Shown: piece after piece, positions 28,259-37,047 of the stretch
How positions within the stretch are numbered: position 1 is the first letter of the stretch
Layout: every line of letters begins with the position of its first letter
The notes under the pieces: generated by a model
What the model was told of the DNA's origin: nothing
Database searches by the model: none
Seen by the model: only the letters and a program-made list of their open reading frames with translations
Made by a program: the position numbers and the translations under genes
From: Bacteroidales bacterium
GTDB taxonomy: Bacteria > Bacteroidota > Bacteroidia > Bacteroidales > UBA932
Direction: 5' to 3'
DNA: 64,000 nucleotides
NCBI GenBank assembly: GCA_024401825.1
Contig: JAKSKF010000005.1
Location: 1-64,000, forward strand

Positions 28259-31200
28259 ATGAAGAGTAAAATTCTGAAGGGAATCGTTTCGATTCTCGTC
28301 CTGGGATTCGCGGCGGGTTACCCCCCCCCCTGTTTGCCCAGAACCATCGCATTGAAGGTCAGGTAATTGACGAGAGCAACCAGCCCGTCGTCGCGGCTGC
28401 AGTCTTTGTCAAGGGTTCCGTAGCGCTCGGAACGCAGACCGACCTTGACGGCAAGTTCACAATCGAAGCGCCCGACAATGCGGAACTTGTAGTTACCTGC
28501 ATCGGATACGTCGGACAGACTGTCGCAGTGAACGGAAAGACAAACATCACCGTAACGCTCGCTGAAGACAACGAACTTCTTTCCGAAGTTGTCGTAGTGG
28601 GTTACGGCACACAGAAAAAGGTCAACCTGACCGGAGCCGTTTCACAGGTCAAGATGGAAGACGTCCTCGGTGACCGTCCCGTCATCAACACGGCTGCCGC
28701 CCTCCAGGGTGCGGTTCCCGGCCTGACGGTTTCAGGCGGTTCATCCACGAACCAGGCTAAATCTTTCAGCATCCGTGGAGACCTCTCCATCAACGGAGGC
28801 AGTCCCCTTGTCCTCATAGACAACGTTGAAGGAGACATCAACAACCTCAATCCCAACGACATCGAGTCAGTATCCGTATTGAAGGATGCCGCATCCGCGG
28901 CAATCTATGGAGCCAGGGCCGCGGCGGGTGTGATTCTCATCACCACCAAGCAGCCCAAGTCCGGGACCAAGTTCACTCTCAACTACAACAACAACATCGG
29001 TTTCCTCAACTCAATCAACTGCCCCGAGCAGGCCAGTCTCACCGACTACATTGACGCATACATAGAGGCGGGATACAACGGGAACTACTGGGCAGGAAAC
29101 GGTGACGTGACCAAGTGGAAGGAATACCTTGCACAGTACAAGGCAAACCCCTCTTCTCTCAAAACTATAGGTGAGGGCATTCTCCCTGACGGAAACAACG
29201 TCTATTATTTCCTCAACGAGACCAACCTCTTCCAGAATATGCTCGAGACGGGTTTCTTCCAGAACCACAACATCTCCGTTTCCGGCGGTTCCGACAAGGT
29301 ACGCTTCCGCGTATCGGGAGGTCTGAATCAGGTGAACGGCCCCCTTCTCACCAAGAAGGATTCCTACGGGCGTAAGAACGTCAGCGCATTCGTGTCCGCC
29401 GACATCACAAAATGGTTTACCCAGGAGGCCACAATCTCCTATTCGGACGCAAACAAGACCGACCCCACCAACGGTTCATTCTACACCACACGTCTTATCA
29501 ACTACTATCCTTCCTATTTCCCGGGAGAGACTGTAGGCAGAGACCACGACGTTCTTTCACAGGTTCCCGCAAGTCAGTTGCAGCAGTGCCCGGTAACCAA
29601 CAACAAGACTTCCGTGGCGCGTATATTCCTCAAGTCCAACTTCAACATTCTCAAGGGATGGACAGCCACTCTGGAATACACCTATGACAGGAAGGACAAC
29701 AACTACAACTACTACTCAACCCCTTACGAGCAGGCCGAGGCGCAGTTTGCCGCAAAGACCATCCCCGAAACGGGCCAGGACATATACGAAATGTCTGACG
29801 ACATCACCAAGTACAACGCCCTGAACATCTATTCCACCTATCAGAACACCTGGGGAAAACACGAATTCAAGGCAATGGCCGGCTTCAACCAGGAAAGTTC
29901 CTGGTACAAGTACTTCTATGGTTCCGTCCTGGGGCAGACCGTTCCCAGCGTTCCCTCATTCGGCGGCGGCACCGGCACCAAGAATCTCAAAGAGAATTAT
30001 TCCGAATATGCAATCCGCGGCGGATTCGCCCGTTTGAACTATGCTTATGACAACAGATACCTTATTGAACTTGATGCCCGTTACGACGGTTCTTCCAAGT
30101 TCCCCAAGACCTCACGTTTCGGATTTTTCCCTTCCGTATCTGTAGGTTGGAGAATCGGTCAGGAGCACTGGATGGAAGGCACAAGGAACTGGCTCGACGA
30201 ACTCAAGCTCCGCGCTTCCTACGGTTCAATAGGCAACCAGAAAATCGACCCCTACCAGTTCACTTCCACTATGGACATAGGTCAGAGCACTGTCTGGCTC
30301 GACAACGGGGACAAGGTTACCACCATTTCCTCTCCCGCTCTCGTGAGCGCCGCCTTCACCTGGGAAAAAGTCACCACACTTGACCTCGGCTTGGATTTCA
30401 ACGCATTCCAGAACAGGTTGCAGGCCACCTTCGACTACTACGTCCGCAAGACAACGGGAATGCTTGCTCCCGGCGTGGAGATTCCTGCCGTAGTGGGCGC
30501 CTCAGCTCCCCTTCAGAACATAGCCGACCTCAAGAACAGAGGTTGGGAGCTCGCAGTGTCCTGGCGTGACGGCATAGGCAAGGATTTCGCCTATCACGTA
30601 GGGTTCAACCTCTATGACAACCGCACTTTCATCGACAAATACAACAACGAGTCCGGTCTCATCAGCGACTACTACGTTGGCAGAGAGTTCGGTGAGCAGT
30701 GGGGATATGTTTCAGACGGATACTACTCAATCAACGACTTCGACCTTGAGAAGGCCAAGACAGGCGTCTGGACCCTCAAGGAAGGCGTGACCGCCATCCA
30801 GGGTGTCAACGTACAGCCCGGTGACGTCAAGTTCAAGAACATCGACGGCGACGAGAACAACATCATCACATCCGGCGAGGGAACCCTCAAGAACCCCGGC
30901 GACCGCAGAATCATAGGCAACACCACTCCCCGTTTCCGCTTCGGCGCGAATCTGGGAATATCATTCAAGGGCCTGGCCCTCGACGTGATGCTCCAGGGTG
31001 TCGGCAAGAGGGACGTATGGCTCGGCGGAGCTTCAATCTATCCGTTCGCGGGAGCCGGCGCAAGCGATGCCGTGTTCCAGCCTCTGTACTACAACCAGAC
31101 CGACTATTGGAAAGCCAAGAGTTATGACCCCGAAAGTCCTGACTATATGGTTGCGGCCAATCCCGACGCCAGCCTGTTCCGTATCTACGGCCAGGGAAAC

Positions 31201-31458
31201 AACGTAGGTTCCAACACCCGCACCTCCGACAAGTTCAAGGCCAGCGGAGCATACCTGAGAGTCAAGAATCTCACCTTGTCATACAGCTTCCCCCACAAGC
31301 TCATCAACGCAATCAGACTTTCAGACCTCAAGCTCTACGCGAGCATCGAGAACCTTGCTACAATCTCTTCACTTCCCAAGGGTTACGATCCCGAGACCCT
31401 TTCCTGGTCTTATCCTTTCTATCGTACTACCACATTTGGTGTAAGCATCACATTCTAA
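28259..31458 (+). CDS. SusC-like TonB-dependent transporter (pair 2), out of frame at a C10 tract (probable phase-OFF)
   Basis: The gene starts at ATG 28259 (an in-frame ATG at 28253 is also possible) with a signal peptide MKSKILKGIVSILVLGFAAG. At 28321-28330 lies a run of ten C. With ten C the frame reads on to a TAA at 28364-28366, giving a 35-residue peptide. With 11 or 8 C the signal peptide would end PPPLFAQ or PPLFAQ and join the long open frame that continues without stop to 31458. That frame shows IEGQVIDESNQPV (regulatory-like domain), SEVVVVGYGTQKKVNLTGAV (TonB-box region), PLVLIDNVEGDINNLNPNDI and VLKDAASAAIYGARAAAGVI (plug), then a barrel ending TTTFGVSITF. All else is intact, which argues for phase variation instead of decay, though a homopolymer read error is possible. 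Its SusD partner follows 17 bases after the stop. Confidence 0.88.
28321..28330 (+). repeat. C10 homopolymer tract in the susC signal-peptide code
   Basis: Ten consecutive C bases, the longest G/C run seen in the window, lie in codons 21-24 at the end of the signal-peptide hydrophobic core. Length modulo 3 decides whether the transporter is read: 8 or 11 gives the full protein, 9 or 10 gives early stops or a wrong frame. The tract encodes Pro-Pro-Pro, which is odd for a signal peptide and suggests it is kept for another reason. Confidence 0.9.
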
Positions 31459-31475
31459 TTTAACAGGGTTTGGAT

Positions 31476-33542
31476 ATGAAAAAATCATTATACATTTCTC
31501 TTGCAGCCGTTTGCCTTCTTGCAACTTCCTGCAATGACGGATTCCTCGAGAAGTATCCCCAGACTTCATTGACTGAGCAGAACTCCTTCCTCGAGTACAA
31601 CGGATTCAGGGCATATATGAATCCTTGCTATGACCTCTTCTTCACAACAGCCATCAGGACCAACTTCAATACAATGCATTGCGGTTCGCAGTTCTACGGC
31701 GACTTCTATGCGGGCATACTATCCAACAGGGACAACCCTACAGGAAACGGCTACGCATACCGCACCATCACCCCCACAACTTCAGGCGGCGGCTGGGATT
31801 TCTCATACATCCGCAGAATCAACATTATGCTTTCCCACGTCAATGACGGCGCCCTCAGCGAAAAGGAGGCCGCTCACTGGGAGGCTGTCGGAAGGTTCTT
31901 CCGCGCCTGGTGGTATATGGAACTCGTTGACCGTTTCGGTGACGTTCCCTGGGTTGACAAAGTGCTCTCAGACACATCGGAGGAGATTATGGGTCCCCGT
32001 ACCCCCCGCGCCGACGTGGTGAAGAACATCTGCGCCGACTTCGAATTCGCGATTGACAACATAGGCGACTGTTCCAAGGACGGCACAAATCCTCTCACCG
32101 CAAACGCCTGCCGTGCAGCCTATTCCCGCTTCCTCCTCCGTGAAGGAACCTGGGCCAAGTACCACAACCTCCAGGGCGAGGATGCCGGCCAGCTGCTCAG
32201 CAAATGCGTGACTGTGTCCGAAGCCCTTATGCAGGCATATCCCGCCCTCTACTACGGTGTGGATGCCAAGAATCCCGCCACAGGCTACGGCGAACTCTGG
32301 ACAACCGAATCCCTGAGCGGAGTTGCGGGCGTCATCTTCTCTCAGGAATACGTTGATGCCATAAAGATGCACCGCGGAAACGACTATGAGCACATTGCGG
32401 CCCATTACACCGACGTTCCCCAGCACACTATGGATATGTTCCTTATGAAGAACGGAAAACCCGTTGCCAACGCCTCTTCTGGCTATCAGGGAGGAAGAGG
32501 AACCGACATCTATGCCGAGTTCCAGGACCGTGACCCCCGTCTTTACCTGAACGTACAGCCTCCCTATGCGGTTGTCGCGAATTCAGGTGCCGGTGACGGA
32601 GTTGAATCCTTCCCCACCTGGAGATACGCCAAGGCCGGCGACAAGATTCAAGGTACCAATTATGTGGTGAAGGACGACGCCGAGGCCGCGAAACTGCGCC
32701 AGTTCATCGATATGATGGGAGCCAACGAGCAGTGTGTCCGCGGAGGCGCGTTCGGAGGCCAGGGTATGAAGAGATGTCCCGGCCAGAACTGGGGCGCCGC
32801 TCTCACCCCCAGCAGCCCGAACCTCAGCAACTCCGGTTCCGTAGCATATATGAAGAGCCGTACCGGATACTATTTCTGGAAGAACTACGATATGTGGGAG
32901 TACGCCACCGGTTCATCCGCTTTCTGTACTGCGGACAAGCCCATCTTCAAGATTGAGGAGGTTCTCCTGAACTACGCCGAGGCCAAGTTCGAGCTTGGCG
33001 CATTCGACCAGGGTGTCGCGAACAAGACCATCAATCTCCTCCGCGCAAGAGCGGGTATGCCCGATATGGTTGTGGCTGAAATCACCGCTGACTTCGACCC
33101 CAACCGCGACAAGGGCAACGCTCCCTGGCTGACAGGCCAGCTGAGCCGCTACGAGGTTGCCCCCGTACTTTGGGAAATCCGTCGCGAGCGTCAGATAGAA
33201 CTCTTCGGCGAAGGTTTCGGATTCTATGACGTACGCCGTTGGGGAAAGGCTGACTACTACATCAACCGCCAGCCTTGCGGAATATTCATTCCCAGCACCA
33301 GCATTCCTTTCGGAAACGGAACGTTCGGCGGAACCGTAGTCAACTACGAGACCATCAAGGCCACCGGCAAAGCTTCGGCAGAAGGCAGCGAGGGCGGTTG
33401 GATTTACACTGCGGCCAGTCCTCTGGAGCAGGGCGGCGGCTGGATTGACACCTACTATCTTATGATGGTTCCTACCAATGAGATAGTTCTCAATCCCAAC
33501 CTCACGCAGAATCCCGGCTACAACGAGCTGTTCGGACTTTAA
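31476..33542 (+). CDS. SusD-like surface glycan-binding lipoprotein (pair 2)
   Basis: Lipoprotein signal with Cys19 followed by acidic residues (CNDGFLEKYPQTSLTEQNSF, the classic SusD/RagB start). Later segments AHWEAVGRFFRAWWYMELVD, YRLYLN-like DRDPRLYLNVQPPYAV, VLLNYAEAKFELGAF, INLLRARAGM and IRRERQIELFGEGFGFYDVR are diagnostic of the family, and the end TNEIVLNPNLTQNPGY is standard. ATG 31476 is preferred; the TTG two codons upstream is less likely. The protein has 688 residues, with a long insertion in the binding half. It should form the lid of the pair-2 transporter. It has its own start codon, so it could still be made when the upstream susC is out of frame, unless transcription is lost through polarity. 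A terminator follows. Confidence 0.95.
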   Translation: MKKSLYISLAAVCLLATSCNDGFLEKYPQTSLTEQNSFLEYNGFRAYMNPCYDLFFTTAIRTNFNTMHCGSQFYGDFYAGILSNRDNPTGNGYAYRTITPTTSGGGWDFSYIRRINIMLSHVNDGALSEKEAAHWEAVGRFFRAWWYMELVDRFGDVPWVDKVLSDTSEEIMGPRTPRADVVKNICADFEFAIDNIGDCSKDGTNPLTANACRAAYSRFLLREGTWAKYHNLQGEDAGQLLSKCVTVSEALMQAYPALYYGVDAKNPATGYGELWTTESLSGVAGVIFSQEYVDAIKMHRGNDYEHIAAHYTDVPQHTMDMFLMKNGKPVANASSGYQGGRGTDIYAEFQDRDPRLYLNVQPPYAVVANSGAGDGVESFPTWRYAKAGDKIQGTNYVVKDDAEAAKLRQFIDMMGANEQCVRGGAFGGQGMKRCPGQNWGAALTPSSPNLSNSGSVAYMKSRTGYYFWKNYDMWEYATGSSAFCTADKPIFKIEEVLLNYAEAKFELGAFDQGVANKTINLLRARAGMPDMVVAEITADFDPNRDKGNAPWLTGQLSRYEVAPVLWEIRRERQIELFGEGFGFYDVRRWGKADYYINRQPCGIFIPSTSIPFGNGTFGGTVVNYETIKATGKASAEGSEGGWIYTAASPLEQGGGWIDTYYLMMVPTNEIVLNPNLTQNPGYNELFGL

Positions 33543-33556
33543 CGATAAATCTTTAC

Positions 33557-33588
33557 AAAAAAGGCGGTGTTTTAGCCGCCTTTTTTTA
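33557..33588 (+). terminator. Rho-independent terminator after susC/susD pair 2
   Basis: A GGCGG/CCGCC stem (33563-33567 with 33576-33580), extended by flanking A/T pairs, with an 8-base loop, is followed by seven T. It lies 14 bases after the SusD stop and separates SusCD from the sulfatase group. Confidence 0.88.
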
Positions 33589-33594
33589 TTTTTG
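33587..33594 (+). promoter_or_regulatory. Candidate -7 box for the sulfatase operon
   Basis: TATTTTTG, an exact TAnnTTTG match, begins inside the T-tract of the terminator and lies 20 bases before the sulfatase ATG at 33615. There is no -33 TTTG at the usual spacing. Confidence 0.45.
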
Positions 33595-33614
33595 CAAAAA
33601 GAGACTCCTGATAT

Positions 33615-35078
33615 ATGAAAAGAATCGTCATTCTTGACACGGTGCTCCTTTCAGGGGCCGCGCTTGCCGCGTGCGCAAACGCAAACGCAAACGGCTCCAC
33701 CAAGGAAAAGACCGCACCCAACATAGTGTTCATCCTGGCCGACGACCTCGGCTGGGGAGACCTCAGCTGCTACGGGCAGACCCGCTTCCGGACTCCCAAC
33801 ATAGACCGGCTTGCAAGCGAAGGACTGCTCTTCACCCAATGCTACTCCGGCACCACGGTCAGCGCCCCTTCACGCTCCTGTCTGGTGACAGGCACCCACA
33901 GCGGGCACACTGCCATCCGCGGCAATATGGAACTCCAGCCTGAAGGACAGTTTCCCCTGCCCGCCGACGCCGTGACCATCTTCCACGACCTCAAGGACGC
34001 GGGCTACACCACGGGAGCCTTCGGCAAGTGGGGACTCGGATTCATTGGTTCCACCGGAGACCCGGGCAGGATGGGCGTAGATAAATTCTACGGATTCAAC
34101 TGCCAGCTGCTCGCCCACAGCTATTACGCGGACCATATCTGGGACAATGAAAACAGGGTTGAACTGACTGACAACTGCGACTCCGTCCCCTACGGCGAGG
34201 GCACCTACATACCGGACCTCATCCACAGCCAGGCCCTAAGTTTCCTGGAGAATTCCGTCAGGGAGGGCAAGCCTTTCTTTATGTGGTATCCCACCACCAT
34301 TCCCCACGCCGAGCTCATCGTGCCCCGGGACGACATAATCCGGAGCTTCATCGGCAAATATCCGGAAAGGCCCTACAAGGGCTGCGACCAGGGAATGCCC
34401 GGTTTCAGGAAAGGCGGCTACTGTTCCCAGGAGTATCCCCACGCCACTTTCGCGGCAATGGTTACCCGGCTCGACAGGTATGTCGGCCAGATAGTCGACA
34501 AGCTCAAGGAACTCGGCGTGTACGACAACACCATCATCATTTTCGCCTCTGACAACGGGCCCCACCTGGAAGGGGGCGCAGACCCGGACTTCTTCGATTC
34601 CAACGGGCCCTGGAGAGGCTACAAGAGGGACGTATATGAAGGAGGCATCAGGGTGCCCTTCATTGTCAGGTGGCCCGGCCATGTGGCAGAAGGCGGACGG
34701 ACGGACTTTGTCTGCTCGTTCTGGGACCTTATGCCCACACTCCGCGAAATCAACTCCCAGGCCGTGCCTGACAATATGGACGGGGTAAGTCTTCTTCCCC
34801 TTTGGGAAGGCCGGGAAGGTCAGAAGGAACACGATTACCTTTACTTCGAATTTCAGGAGATGAACGGCAGGCAGGCAGTGCGCAAGGGTCCCTGGAAACT
34901 CATCCATATGGACATACGCACCGACAACGACCGCTACGAACTTTACAATCTGGACGAGGACCCGTCCGAGACCCTCGACCTGGCGGGACAGCACCCTGAC
35001 AAGGTGGAGGAACTCAGGAAGATAATGACCGGGGCCCACATACCCAACCCCGATTTCCCCGTACTGAAGGGAGAGTGA
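33615..35078 (+). CDS. Type I sulfatase (S1 family), Ser-type active site
   Basis: Lipoprotein-like signal with Cys20. The alkaline-phosphatase-fold core begins NIVFILADDLGWGDLSCYG with two metal-binding Asp. The modification motif reads SAPSR (Ser83), so formylglycine would be made from Ser by a radical-SAM maturase of the anSME type, which must be encoded elsewhere. Further family elements are FGKWGLG, YPTTIPHAEL, IIFASDNGPH and PWKLI. The C-terminal part has ELYNLDEDPSETLDLA, as in many Bacteroidetes S1 sulfatases. Followed 19 bases later by GH20 and then GH109, it probably removes sulfate from GlcNAc or GalNAc on mucin-type glycans so these enzymes can act; the position specificity is not visible. 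Confidence 0.93.
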   Translation: MKRIVILDTVLLSGAALAACANANANGSTKEKTAPNIVFILADDLGWGDLSCYGQTRFRTPNIDRLASEGLLFTQCYSGTTVSAPSRSCLVTGTHSGHTAIRGNMELQPEGQFPLPADAVTIFHDLKDAGYTTGAFGKWGLGFIGSTGDPGRMGVDKFYGFNCQLLAHSYYADHIWDNENRVELTDNCDSVPYGEGTYIPDLIHSQALSFLENSVREGKPFFMWYPTTIPHAELIVPRDDIIRSFIGKYPERPYKGCDQGMPGFRKGGYCSQEYPHATFAAMVTRLDRYVGQIVDKLKELGVYDNTIIIFASDNGPHLEGGADPDFFDSNGPWRGYKRDVYEGGIRVPFIVRWPGHVAEGGRTDFVCSFWDLMPTLREINSQAVPDNMDGVSLLPLWEGREGQKEHDYLYFEFQEMNGRQAVRKGPWKLIHMDIRTDNDRYELYNLDEDPSETLDLAGQHPDKVEELRKIMTGAHIPNPDFPVLKGE

Positions 35079-35097
35079 TTCAGACAACACACAGACA

Positions 35098-37047
35098 ATG
35101 ACTATGAAGAGAACATTGACGATTTTTGCGGCGGCCTCGCTCTGCCTCTCCGCTCTCGCGGGCAATCCCAAGCCTTTCGTGATTCCCGAACTTCAGGAAT
35201 GGAAGGGAACTTCCGGGCTCTTCGTTCCGGAGGGGGATATGAGGATAGTCTTCAACGCCGAGGAACTCCGCCCCGTGGCCGAGGCCCTTTCGGAAGACTG
35301 GCTCACGATGTTCGGCCGGAAACCGGAAATCACTTGCGGGAAGGCCGGCAAGGGAGACATCTGTCTTTCCCTGAAAAAGGACAGAAGCCTTGGTGAAGAA
35401 GGCTACTCCGTCAAGGTAAAGGACGGGATACAGGTCTGCGCCCCGAAGGCCGTAGGAGTCTATTGGGCCACAAGGACGATTCTCCAGATAGCGGAGCAGA
35501 CCCCTGAGCACTCCTTCCCCAAAGGAGAGGCCAGGGACTGGCCGGACTACGGATTCCGCGGCTTTATGATTGACGCAGGACGCAAGTTCATCCCTATGGA
35601 CTACCTGAAGGACCTCGCCCGCATAATGTCCTACTACAAGATGAACGTGCTGCACGTCCACCTCAACGACTGCGGGTTCAAGCAGTTCTTCGAGCACGAC
35701 TGGAACAAGACCTACGCCGCCTTCAGGCTCGAGTGCGACACCTACCCCGGCCTTACGGCGAGGGACGGCTCCTACACCAAGAAGGAATTCGGCGAATTCC
35801 AGGATGAGGCGGCGGGGATGTTCGTGAACGTAATCCCGGAAATCGACGTGCCCGCGCATACCCTGGCATTCACGCAGTACAAGCCGGAACTCGGCAGCAA
35901 GACCTACGGAATGGACCATCTGGACCTGTTCTACCCCGGGATGTATGACTTCTTCGACGCGCTGTTCAAGGAATATCTCGAAGGCGACAAGCCCGTGTTC
36001 AGGGGCCCGGAAGTACACATAGGGACGGACGAATACTCCAACAGGGACCAGGATGTGGTGGAGAAGTTCCGCGAGTTCACCGACCATTATATAAGATACG
36101 TGGAGAGTTTCGGGAAAAGGGCCTGCGTATGGGGCTCCCTGACCTATGCGAAGGGCGTCACCCCCGTAAAGTCGGAAAATGTCCTGATGTACACCTGGTC
36201 ACGCGACTTCTCCGCCACCGCGGATATGTTCGAACTCGGTTACAAGACGGTTTCGATTCCCGACGGCTATGTCTATATTGTCCCCGCCGCGGGCTACTAT
36301 CACGACTATCTCGACATCAGGAGACTTTATGACAGGTGGACTCCCGCCCATACCGTGGACTCCGTCTATCAGGAACGCCATCCCAACATCGAGGGAGGAA
36401 TGTTCGCCGTATGGAACGACAACTGCGGCAACGGAATCTCCGTCTATGACATACATCACCGCACGATGCCCGCCCTGCAGACCATTTCCGTAAAGACCTG
36501 GAACACCGGCAGGACGCTGGGATTCGAGAAGTTCGACCTCAGGCGAGGCAGCATCAGCGAGGCCCCGGGAATCAACAGGCTCGCCCTGGTGAAGGAGATG
36601 TCGGGAGAAATCTTCCGCGCAGACGAACTGGCTCCCGGCACGGAAGTTCCTTTCAGGGAAATAGGCTACGACTACACCGTATCCTTCACCCTCGAAGCCG
36701 CGGACGAGCCTTTGGGGACAAAGCTGTTCGACTCCGGGCGCTCAATCTTCTATCTGTCCGACCCCGTGAGCGGGAAACTCGGCTTCGCCCGTGACGGCTA
36801 CCTGTTCACATTCAACTTCCGTCCCTATCCCGGGGAGAAGCTGGACATAAGGATATGCGGAAACAACAAATCCACATCACTGTTCGTGAACGGACAGCTG
36901 CAGGAGACACTGGGCATACGCAAGTGCCTATACGAGAACTCCAACAGGCCCACCTACCAGGTGAGAACCCTGGCCTTTCCTCTTGGAAAAGCCTGCGATT
37001 TCCGTAGCAGAATCACAGATTTCAATGTTTCAAACGTAATATTATGA
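35098..37047 (+). CDS. GH20 beta-N-acetylhexosaminidase with C-terminal lectin-like domain
   Basis: A secreted enzyme (signal peptide ending SALAGN). The N-terminal GH20b domain ends with GVYWATRTILQI. The barrel shows FRGFMIDAGRKFIPMDYLKD, MNVLHVHLNDCGFKQFF, VNVIPEIDVPAHTLAFTQY, VHIGTDEYSN with the Asp-Glu pair at about residues 311-312, and GMFAVWNDNCGNGI. About 130 residues after the barrel look like a LamG-type sandwich (IFYLSDPVSGKLGFARDGY; TSLFVNGQLQETLG). The DEY active-site variant and this layout differ from the shorter GH20 at 26.7-28.1 kb, so specificity probably differs. Starts at 35098 or 35104 are both plausible. The stop overlaps the GH109 start by ATGA. Confidence 0.92.
   Translation: MTMKRTLTIFAAASLCLSALAGNPKPFVIPELQEWKGTSGLFVPEGDMRIVFNAEELRPVAEALSEDWLTMFGRKPEITCGKAGKGDICLSLKKDRSLGEEGYSVKVKDGIQVCAPKAVGVYWATRTILQIAEQTPEHSFPKGEARDWPDYGFRGFMIDAGRKFIPMDYLKDLARIMSYYKMNVLHVHLNDCGFKQFFEHDWNKTYAAFRLECDTYPGLTARDGSYTKKEFGEFQDEAAGMFVNVIPEIDVPAHTLAFTQYKPELGSKTYGMDHLDLFYPGMYDFFDALFKEYLEGDKPVFRGPEVHIGTDEYSNRDQDVVEKFREFTDHYIRYVESFGKRACVWGSLTYAKGVTPVKSENVLMYTWSRDFSATADMFELGYKTVSIPDGYVYIVPAAGYYHDYLDIRRLYDRWTPAHTVDSVYQERHPNIEGGMFAVWNDNCGNGISVYDIHHRTMPALQTISVKTWNTGRTLGFEKFDLRRGSISEAPGINRLALVKEMSGEIFRADELAPGTEVPFREIGYDYTVSFTLEAADEPLGTKLFDSGRSIFYLSDPVSGKLGFARDGYLFTFNFRPYPGEKLDIRICGNNKSTSLFVNGQLQETLGIRKCLYENSNRPTYQVRTLAFPLGKACDFRSRITDFNVSNVIL

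Noticed and set aside
28321..28366. Programmed ribosomal frameshift at the C10 tract as an alternative to phase variation
   Set aside because: No stimulatory stem-loop or slippery heptamer context was evident, and such a site in a signal peptide is not known in SusC genes; length variation is simpler. It cannot be fully excluded.
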